5,399 nucleotides of DNA from Thermoanaerobaculia bacterium. Its GTDB lineage: Bacteria > Acidobacteriota > Thermoanaerobaculia > UBA5066. The notes beneath the pieces are model-generated. The model was not told where the DNA came from. It did no database searches and saw only the letters and a program-made list of their open reading frames with translations. Each line of letters begins with the position of its first letter. Within the stretch, counting starts at the first letter, position 1. This document shows, in pieces, positions 1 to 4,359 of this stretch. The DNA lies in assembly GCA_023717585.1 (NCBI GenBank), contig JAMQPJ010000021.1, forward strand, positions 1 through 5,399. Reading direction: 5' to 3'. The translations under genes were made by a program, and so were the position numbers.

Positions 1-751
1 GCGCGGGATCCTGCGCCGTGGCAATGAGCGTGTCGAGATGTGCGACTGCCTCGTCGAAGCGGCCGGATTCCATCTCGAGCGAGGTGAGATACCCGAGAGC
101 CTGCTCCTTGATGGCGCCCGGAGTCCTCGGATCGCGTGCGAGCCGCTGGAACCGCGCCTCGGCCAGCGGGCCACCGCCGCGCTGAAACGTCTGTCGCGCC
201 GCTTCGAAGACGAGCTGCGGGTTGGAAGGGTCGGCTGCCTCGTCGGCGAGCACCTTCCGGTAGCCGGCCCACCCGCGCTCGGCCTGAATGAACGCGTCCA
301 CCCAGCCCTGCTGGGTCGTCGGACCCTCCTGGCGGCCGCACTCGAGCAGCTCGGGTGTGACGACGATCCACGTCGGCGTGCCGCGGATCCGGAGGCGCCG
401 CGCAAGCTCCTTTCCTTCCGCTGTCGACACGTCCTCGTAGAGCGGCACCTTGTCGCGCGTGAAGGCGTAGAACGACGTGGAGGGGACGACGAGCGCCTCC
501 ATGCGCTTGCACTGGCCGCAGTCGGGTTCCACGAAGTAGATGAGGATGCGGCCGTCGCGCAGGCGTTTGGCCCCTTCGACGGCTTCCGCGAGACGACTTG
601 CCCACAGTACTTCGAGGCCGGCGGCTCCCGCCATGGCGCTGCCCTTCTCGGATTGAGCAGGGGCGGGCGAGGATTTCGGCGGGGAAGCGGCGGGCGCAGC
701 GGCCGGTTCCTGGGCGAGAAGGGGCAGGATTGTCAGAAGAGCGAGCATCAT
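1..751 (-). CDS. Exported thioredoxin-fold protein with TPR-like C-terminal helices (partial, C-terminus off window)
   Basis: Reading the minus strand from the ATG at 751 gives 250 residues before the window edge. Residues 3-13 are hydrophobic and are followed by an Ala/Pro/Ser-rich linker (about 14-43), as in an exported or membrane-anchored protein. No Lys or Arg precedes the hydrophobic stretch, which is weak for a signal peptide. Residues 45-160 are thioredoxin-like: a beta strand ILIYFVEP, then the redox motif C78-G-Q-C81 followed by KRMEAL, and the cis-proline loop RGTPTW (P126). From about 165 the chain is helical, with spaced Ala/Leu/Phe residues resembling TPR repeats (for example GRFDEAVAHLDTL at 230-242). 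The likely role is a periplasmic thiol-disulfide oxidoreductase or reductase; the substrate is unknown. An AAGGGA ribosome binding site (752-757) lies only 1-2 bases from this ATG, so the adjacent ATG at 748 may be the real start. The gene is divergent from the tRNA gene. The thioredoxin fold is confident, the exact function is not. Confidence 0.85.
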   Translation of the reverse strand, partial: MMLALLTILPLLAQEPAAAPAASPPKSSPAPAQSEKGSAMAGAAGLEVLWASRLAEAVEGAKRLRDGRILIYFVEPDCGQCKRMEALVVPSTSFYAFTRDKVPLYEDVSTAEGKELARRLRIRGTPTWIVVTPELLECGRQEGPTTQQGWVDAFIQAERGWAGYRKVLADEAADPSNPQLVFEAARQTFQRGGGPLAEARFQRLARDPRTPGAIKEQALGYLTSLEMESGRFDEAVAHLDTLIATAQDPA

Positions 752-761
752 TCCCTTTCGG

Positions 762-790
762 TTGACTATTCTAGGCGCGCCACTTATAAC
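762..790 (+). promoter_or_regulatory. Sigma-70 promoter for tRNA-Phe
   Basis: A -35 hexamer TTGACT (762-767) and a -10 hexamer TATAAC (785-790) are separated by exactly 17 bp, each one base from consensus. Transcription would start near 797 and leave a leader of about 69 nt before the mature tRNA 5' end at 866, to be removed by RNase P. The bases just after the -10 are GC-rich (GCCAGACGCGCC), as seen at stable-RNA promoters under stringent control; that regulatory point is inference. A TAGAAT box on the opposite strand (768-773) sits inside the spacer and may be a -10 for the divergent thioredoxin-like gene, although no matching -35 is visible. Confidence 0.7.
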
Positions 791-865
791 GCCAGACGCG
801 CCTCGCGGCTCGTTTCTTCGCAAGGGACGTGCCCGTGGGATCGGTAGGCGAGTGTCGCTTGGCCC

Positions 866-941
866 GCCCAGGTAGCTCAGTTGGTAGAGCACGCGCCTGA
901 AAAGCGCGGTGTCGACGGTTCAATTCCGCCCCTGGGCACCA
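866..941 (+). tRNA. tRNA-Phe (anticodon GAA)
   Basis: The full cloverleaf can be folded by eye. The acceptor stem is GCCCAGG (866-872) with CCTGGGC (931-937). The D stem is GCTC/GAGC (875-878, 887-890) around AGTTGGTA. The anticodon stem is CGCGC/GCGCG (892-896, 904-908) around the loop CTGAAAA, which places GAA at 899-901. The variable loop is GTGTC (909-913). The T stem is GACGG/CCGCC around TTCAATT. The discriminator A (938) is followed by an encoded CCA (939-941). The T stem has one A-C mismatch (915 with 929); the other stems are fully paired. No clear terminator follows: only a T-rich TCTTATTT lies before the converging lipid kinase gene. Confidence 0.97.
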
Positions 942-960
942 TCTTATTTCCCGAATTCGA

Positions 961-1908
961 TCACGGCCAGTTCCCGATGACGCGGAGCGCGCCCGCGTGC
1001 ATCCGGAAGACGAGCGGCTCGGGGTGACCCGCCGAAAAAACGAGGTTGCCGTCGACATGCGCGGTGAGCGGCCGGTCCGAGGTCAGGATGACCTCGCGGG
1101 CGCGGAGGATCGTCACCCACGGCAGCCCCACGTGCGAGCCGTCGAGCGCCTTCGGCAGGTGACGCAGCGCCTCGAGCTTGCCGAGGTCGCCAAGTCGGCA
1201 CACGTCAAAGAGGCCGTCGTCGGGGCGCGCCGCGGGCGCCAGGAGGAAGCCGCCGCCGCTGCGCGGACCGTTCGCGACCGCGGCGAGGAATGCCCGCCCT
1301 TCCAGCACCCGGCCGTCGACCGTCAGCGTCAGATCGAAGTTGGCCCAGTCTTTCAGGACCCTGAAGACGGACCAGAGGTAAGCCGGAAACCCCTTCAGAT
1401 AACGCACCTTCGACGCGGCCTCAGCCACGGCGCCGTCGAACCCGAGGCCGACGCTGTTCGCGAAGTAGCGCCCGTTGACCTCCCCCACGTCGAGGACACG
1501 CGTCTTTCCCTCGGCGAGCACTCGCGAAGCATCCGCGAGGTCCCCGGGCCTGAGGCCGAGCGCGAACCCGTAGTCGTTTCCCGTGCCGTCGGGAATCAGG
1601 CCGAAGGCCGGCCGCTTCGCCGCGGGAAGTTGCATGAGGCCGTTCACCGCCTCGTTGACCGTGCCGTCCCCGCCGATCGCGACCACTACGTCGACGCCGT
1701 CCTTCCCGGCCCTTTCGGCGAGGTGGATGGCGTGCCCGGGACGCCCGGTGTCGAGGAATTCACCCTCGAGGCCGGCGGAGGCCAGCGCGGCCCGGATGCC
1801 GTCCCGGTCGCGCATCGCCCGGCCCTTCCCGGCCGCGGGATTGAAAAGGAAGACGTGTCTTATGAGACGGATTCTAAGGCCCCCTACAATGCGGGGGAAG
1901 GCGGGCAA
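961..1908 (-). CDS. Diacylglycerol kinase-family lipid kinase (DagK/YegS-like)
   Basis: This 315-residue protein is the usual length for the DagK/YegS/LCB5 family, which transfers ATP phosphate to diacylglycerol or related lipids at the inner face of the membrane, for phospholipid recycling or signalling. Motifs in order: VFLFNPAAGKGR (19-30); AIGGDGTVNEAVNG (77-90), the nucleotide-binding GGDGT signature; IPDGTGNDYG (105-114); GLGFDGAVA (154-162); a GPRSGGGFLLAPAARPDDG segment (214-232), which matches the conserved glycine-rich/PDDG region; and HVDGN (284-288), where the family usually has DGE. The start shown is TTG at 1908. No ATG, GTG or other TTG occurs in frame before the FNPAAGKG motif and the first in-frame ATG (residue 32) lies after it, so TTG is the best canonical choice, though no good ribosome binding site precedes it. 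The gene is convergent with tRNA-Phe (19 bp) and divergent from def (23 bp). Lipid substrate cannot be told from sequence. Confidence 0.92.
   Translation of the reverse strand: MPAFPRIVGGLRIRLIRHVFLFNPAAGKGRAMRDRDGIRAALASAGLEGEFLDTGRPGHAIHLAERAGKDGVDVVVAIGGDGTVNEAVNGLMQLPAAKRPAFGLIPDGTGNDYGFALGLRPGDLADASRVLAEGKTRVLDVGEVNGRYFANSVGLGFDGAVAEAASKVRYLKGFPAYLWSVFRVLKDWANFDLTLTVDGRVLEGRAFLAAVANGPRSGGGFLLAPAARPDDGLFDVCRLGDLGKLEALRHLPKALDGSHVGLPWVTILRAREVILTSDRPLTAHVDGNLVFSAGHPEPLVFRMHAGALRVIGNWP
1862..1890 (+). promoter_or_regulatory. Candidate promoter for def
   Basis: ATGAGA (1862-1867, 4 of 6 matches to TTGACA) and TACAAT (1885-1890, 5 of 6 to TATAAT) are 17 bp apart. Predicted transcription starts near 1897, giving a leader of about 35 nt that contains the GGAG ribosome binding site. 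The promoter overlaps the N-terminal codons of the divergent lipid kinase gene. The -10 is good, the -35 modest. Confidence 0.45.
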
Positions 1909-1922
1909 CCGGTGCCGCTCAT

Positions 1923-1926
1923 GGAG
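1923..1926 (+). promoter_or_regulatory. Ribosome binding site of def
   Basis: GGAG lies 5 bases before the GTG at 1932. It supports that GTG as the start: the following residues AILKVAKLGSPILR match where peptide deformylases normally begin. An ATG at 1921 is out of frame. Confidence 0.7.
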
Positions 1927-1931
1927 ACCAC

Positions 1932-2444
1932 GTGGCCATTCTCAAAGTCGCCAAGCTCGGCTCGCCCATCCTGCGGAAGCGCGCGTCGGAGATCGAAGCG
2001 CACGACCTCAGGAAGGGCCGGTTCCGGGCGTTCTTCGAAGACATGATGGAGACGATGGTCGAGTATCACGGCACCGGTCTCGCCGCGCCCCAGGTGTCGA
2101 CGGGCCTCCGCGTGGTGCTCTACGAGGTCCATGGAGAAAAACGCGGCAAGGACGTCCTGGAGATCCCGCCAACGCTCCTCGTGAACCCGTCGTTCGAAGT
2201 GCTCGACGCGGCGGAAGACGAGGACTTCGAGGCCTGTCTTTCGGTGCCGTTCCTCGCCGCGAAGGTGCCGCGCCCGAAGAAGATCCGGGTGAGCGCTCTC
2301 GACACGTCCGGGAAGGCGGTCTCCTTCGTCGCGGAGGACTTCCACGCCCGCGTCGTCCTCCACGAGAGCGACCACCTCGACGGCGTCGTGTATTTGGATC
2401 GCGTGCGCGATCGGACTTCGATCCGCTATACCGTCGACTTCTAG
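1932..2444 (+). CDS. def: Peptide deformylase
   Basis: This 170-residue cytoplasmic metalloenzyme removes the formyl group from the initiator methionine of nascent proteins. All three family motifs are present in order: motif 1 GTGLAAPQ (47-54), motif 2 EACLS (100-104) carrying the metal-ligand Cys102, and motif 3 HESDH (144-148) carrying two His ligands and the catalytic Glu145. The length and the N-terminal LGSPILRKRASE segment fit the family. Two differences stand out: motif 2 usually reads EGCLS, with Gly where this has Ala101, and the residue before HE is Leu143, where many members have Gln or Cys. The metal ligands and Glu are intact, so I expect an active enzyme. The start is GTG with GGAG 5 bases upstream. 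The gene stands alone: the usual partner fmt (methionyl-tRNA formyltransferase) is not adjacent, and the next gene converges 10 bp away with no visible terminator. Whether the genome has another deformylase cannot be seen. Confidence 0.95.
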   Translation: MAILKVAKLGSPILRKRASEIEAHDLRKGRFRAFFEDMMETMVEYHGTGLAAPQVSTGLRVVLYEVHGEKRGKDVLEIPPTLLVNPSFEVLDAAEDEDFEACLSVPFLAAKVPRPKKIRVSALDTSGKAVSFVAEDFHARVVLHESDHLDGVVYLDRVRDRTSIRYTVDF

Positions 2445-2454
2445 GAATCCGGCC

Positions 2455-4107
2455 TCACTTTCCCGCGCCGAGGATGCCGTCCTCCACCTGCCGCCCGTGC
2501 TCTCTCGGGTGAAGAAAACGGCCGCGCTCGCTTTCGGCCTTGACCTCCTCGACCGGGATCCGGTGGCTCTCCGCCCAGGCATCCTTCCGGATGCCGGTCA
2601 CCTGCCAGGAGACCCGCGCGTGCGGCGCGCTCGTCCGGAGCGTGAACCGCTTCGAAGAGACCCCCTTGACGATCTTGGAATGCACGAACGAGTCGCCGTC
2701 CGTCTCGTCGAGGACCGTGAGCTGATACCGGAAGTCGCGGTTGAGTGCCTCGAACCACTCCGGCAGCTCCACCGTCGCGTAGCCCCTCTCGTCCGTCGTC
2801 ACGAGGCCGTTGTAGATGTTCATCATGTCGGGCGATTCGACGAAGGAGTGGTAGAGGTACTTGTTCTCGGGATCGAGCGGGTGGTCGATCTTGAAGGAGC
2901 CGCTGCTCTTGGTCAGCGAGCCTTGGACGTCGACGTTTCCAAAGAAGAAGCCGGCCGTCCCGCCATCGACGTTTTGCGCAGAGAGGCCGATGCCGCTGCC
3001 TCGGGCGACGCCGAGGATGGCGGTGCCGGCCGAGCCGGTCACTTCCCCGTGGACCGCCGTTCCGGTGGTGGTTTCACCGTAGACGGCTTGTCCAACCGGG
3101 GCTCGACCGGCGACACCGAAGCCCCCGGTCGCGTTGTTCTCGCCGTACACGCCGCTGGCGGCGCCTGATGAGGTCGTGCCGAACACCCCGTTGCTCCCCG
3201 TGCTCGTTCCCTTGACGCCTGTGCCGGGCCCTCCTACTCCCCAGACGCCGTTTCCATTCGCGTTGGAAGTGGACCCGTAAACGCCTGCCGAGAGCGGAAG
3301 GGACGAATACGAACTTCCGTGCACGCCAATCTGGGGGGCAACCCCGCGCAAGGCCGCATTGGTCCCGTCAAGGCTGTTGATGTAGAGGCCGCCGGAGCAA
3401 CACCAGGCCGCTCCGATGTGGTCGTGATCCGAATGCGAGGCCGTCGACGCCGATCCGCTCCCGGCGAGTGTCACGCCTCCTGTCGAGGCGATCGTGAGCG
3501 TCTGGCCCGACGGCGTGAGCGTCACGTTCGAGCCGGCCGCGAGCGCGACGGCGCCCGAAGCGCCGTTCAAGGTCGTTACGACCGTCTGCGGCGCGTAGTA
3601 GCCGTTCGTGTCGAGGATGACGTCGCCACCCGAGACGCCTAGCGCCATGGAGATTCCACCCGTCGCGCTCAGGGGCACGACGGCGGCGTTCACGATCACG
3701 TCGTTGCCGAGGAAGTTGAGCGTTGAGACCGGCGGGAACGTGCCTCCCTCGGGGTAGAGCACCAGGAAACCCTCGCCTGTCGGGTGGACGACGGTGGCGT
3801 TCAGCGAGAGAGCCTGCGCGCCCGGCGGGATGCCGCAGACGTTCGTGACCGTGTAGCTGCGCACGGTCGCCGCCGGCAGGAAGCCGCCCGTCAGGGGCGC
3901 GTTGCCGCGCGTGTCCACGATCCGGCACGGCGTCAGCGCAATGAACGGCAGCGGCGTGGACACCGCGAGCGCCGCCCGCGCGTGTTGTCCGGCCGGCGGG
4001 GTCCAGTAGGGCGGGGACTGCCAGTTGGCGAGAGGCTCTTCGCCGTCAGCGAACGCCGGGCTCCCGAGTAACAGCATTCCTGCGAGGGCGAGCGTCTTGA
4101 GTCGCAT
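2455..4107 (-). CDS. Secreted modular protein with GVxG repeats and a conserved FKIDHP-type C-terminal domain
   Basis: This 550-residue protein has a classic signal peptide (MRLK, hydrophobic 5-16, cleavage after AFA at 18-20). Modules follow in order. Residues 55-174 begin IALTPCRIVDTR and contain two Cys (61, 91), a beta-rich domain seen on many secreted proteins of Acidobacteria and other soil bacteria. Residues 177-209 (TTLNGASGAVALAAGSNV and following) resemble linkers in tail-fibre-like proteins. Residues 221-240 contain HSDHDH and a Cys pair (236-237). Residues 261-376 are GVxG repeats. Residues 403-550 hold SFKIDHPLDPENKYLYHS, an ELPEWFEALNRDFRYQLT segment and VSWQVTGIRKDAWAESH, a domain I recall from hypothetical proteins of Acidobacteria and relatives. 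The ATG at 4107 has TGGAGG 7 bases upstream. I infer a surface or extracellular structural or adhesive role; the function is not established and no enzymatic motif is visible. Transcription converges with def. Confidence 0.9.
   Translation of the reverse strand: MRLKTLALAGMLLLGSPAFADGEEPLANWQSPPYWTPPAGQHARAALAVSTPLPFIALTPCRIVDTRGNAPLTGGFLPAATVRSYTVTNVCGIPPGAQALSLNATVVHPTGEGFLVLYPEGGTFPPVSTLNFLGNDVIVNAAVVPLSATGGISMALGVSGGDVILDTNGYYAPQTVVTTLNGASGAVALAAGSNVTLTPSGQTLTIASTGGVTLAGSGSASTASHSDHDHIGAAWCCSGGLYINSLDGTNAALRGVAPQIGVHGSSYSSLPLSAGVYGSTSNANGNGVWGVGGPGTGVKGTSTGSNGVFGTTSSGAASGVYGENNATGGFGVAGRAPVGQAVYGETTTGTAVHGEVTGSAGTAILGVARGSGIGLSAQNVDGGTAGFFFGNVDVQGSLTKSSGSFKIDHPLDPENKYLYHSFVESPDMMNIYNGLVTTDERGYATVELPEWFEALNRDFRYQLTVLDETDGDSFVHSKIVKGVSSKRFTLRTSAPHARVSWQVTGIRKDAWAESHRIPVEEVKAESERGRFLHPREHGRQVEDGILGAGK
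2986..3327 (-). repeat. GVxG peptide-repeat region within the secreted protein
   Basis: Ten degenerate four-residue units of the form (G/A)(V/I)xG start at residues 261, 275, 287, 297, 307, 319, 331, 341, 351 and 363 (GVHG, GVYG, GVWG, GVKG, GVFG, GVYG, GVAG, AVYG, AVHG, AILG), and the series fades out near GIGL at 372. Between them lie Gly/Ser/Thr/Asn-rich spacers. After the first gap of 14 the spacing runs 12, 10, 10, 12, 12, 10, 10, 12 residues. Such regular, small-residue repeats suggest a beta-helix or beta-solenoid shaft, as in tail fibres; the structure is inference. Confidence 0.7.
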
Positions 4108-4114
4108 GGTGTTG

Positions 4115-4120
4115 CCTCCA
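4115..4120 (-). promoter_or_regulatory. Ribosome binding site of the secreted protein gene
   Basis: On the minus strand TGGAGG is followed by 7 bases and the ATG at 4107. It is the strongest ribosome binding site in the window and fixes that start. A hairpin ends 3 bases before it. Confidence 0.8.
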
Positions 4121-4123
4121 CTC

Positions 4124-4164
4124 CAGGAATGCGCAAACGCGGGCCCGTTCGCTCACGATTCCTG
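4124..4164 (-). promoter_or_regulatory. Nested hairpin / inverted repeat upstream of the secreted protein gene
   Basis: The outer arms CAGGAAT and ATTCCTG (4124-4130, 4158-4164) are a perfect 7 bp inverted repeat. Inside it, on the minus-strand RNA, GCGAACG (4152-4146) pairs with CGTTTGC (4139-4133) through seven pairs including one G-U, around a 6-base loop. The two stems are separated by a 5/2 internal loop. The structure ends 3 bases before TGGAGG, so it may be a leader RNA element affecting translation, or a DNA operator. No U-run follows, so it is not an intrinsic terminator. No good sigma-70 promoter for the downstream gene is visible between this element and 4230. Confidence 0.5.
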
Positions 4165-4218
4165 CGAGAATTCCCCCGGTCGCCCCATGACGGAAAACGG
4201 CACCCCGCCTCGGGTTGA

Positions 4219-4359
4219 CAGGCGCACCTCGTGGAGTTGCGCGTTTTCGCGGGACTCACGGTCGAGGAAATCGCGAAGGTGATGGACTGCTCTCCGGCCA
4301 CCGCCAGCCGCGACTACCGGCACGCCGAGGCGTGGCCCAGGCGGCAGATGCGGACCTAA
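4219..4359 (+). pseudogene. Remnant of an ECF sigma factor (region 4 only)
   Basis: In this frame the sequence reads QAHLVELRVFAGLTVEE, then IAKVMDCSPATASRDYRHAE, then AWPRRQMRT and a TAA stop. This matches the last 45 or so residues of the ECF sigma factors found beside Ser/Thr kinases in Acidobacteria and Planctomycetes, whose region 4 reads roughly VELRFFGGLSVEETA...SPATVKRDW..A.AWL. Region 4 is the helix-turn-helix that binds the -35 element. A TGA (4216-4218) stands immediately upstream, where homology ends, and only about 110 bp remain before the divergent gene, so region 2 and most of the protein (usually about 180-200 residues) are missing. The Pro in AWPRR, where Leu is usual, would break the last helix, a sign of decay. 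Translation could still begin at GTG 4231 to give 42 residues, but support for that is weak. The TAA abuts the kinase ATG exactly (TAA|ATG). Confidence 0.7.

Noticed and set aside
38..847. Long open frame on the plus strand opposite the thioredoxin-like gene
   Set aside because: Arg/Gly-rich, low-complexity translation with no family motif; the minus strand has a clear thioredoxin fold with CGQC and a cis-Pro. It is an antisense shadow in GC-rich DNA.
942..960. Terminator after tRNA-Phe
   Set aside because: T-rich TCTTATTT and a GAATTC palindrome are present, but no stem-loop precedes the T-run apart from the tRNA itself.
997..2046. 349-codon open frame on the plus strand over the lipid kinase and def start
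   Set aside because: Antisense to GGDGT and FNPAAGKG motifs of a real kinase and then out of frame in def; no recognisable domain.
2445..2454. Bidirectional terminator between def and the secreted protein gene
   Set aside because: Only 10 bp separate the stop codons and I see no GC-rich hairpin with a T-run there or just inside either gene end.
1884..2582. Minus-strand open frame opposite def
   Set aside because: Antisense shadow of peptide deformylase, which has all three motifs.
3368..3928. Minus-strand open frame inside the secreted protein, other frame
   Set aside because: Same-strand shadow, Arg-rich and without motifs; the main frame carries the signal peptide and domains.
4124..4164. 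Inverted repeat as an insertion-sequence end or intrinsic terminator
   Set aside because: No transposase, no flanking direct repeat and no poly-U tract; a leader or operator element fits better.
4215..4220. Perfect TTGACA hexamer as a promoter for the kinase
   Set aside because: No -10-like hexamer occurs 16-18 bp downstream (the region reads TTGCGCGT), and it sits at the edge of the sigma homology. Probably chance.
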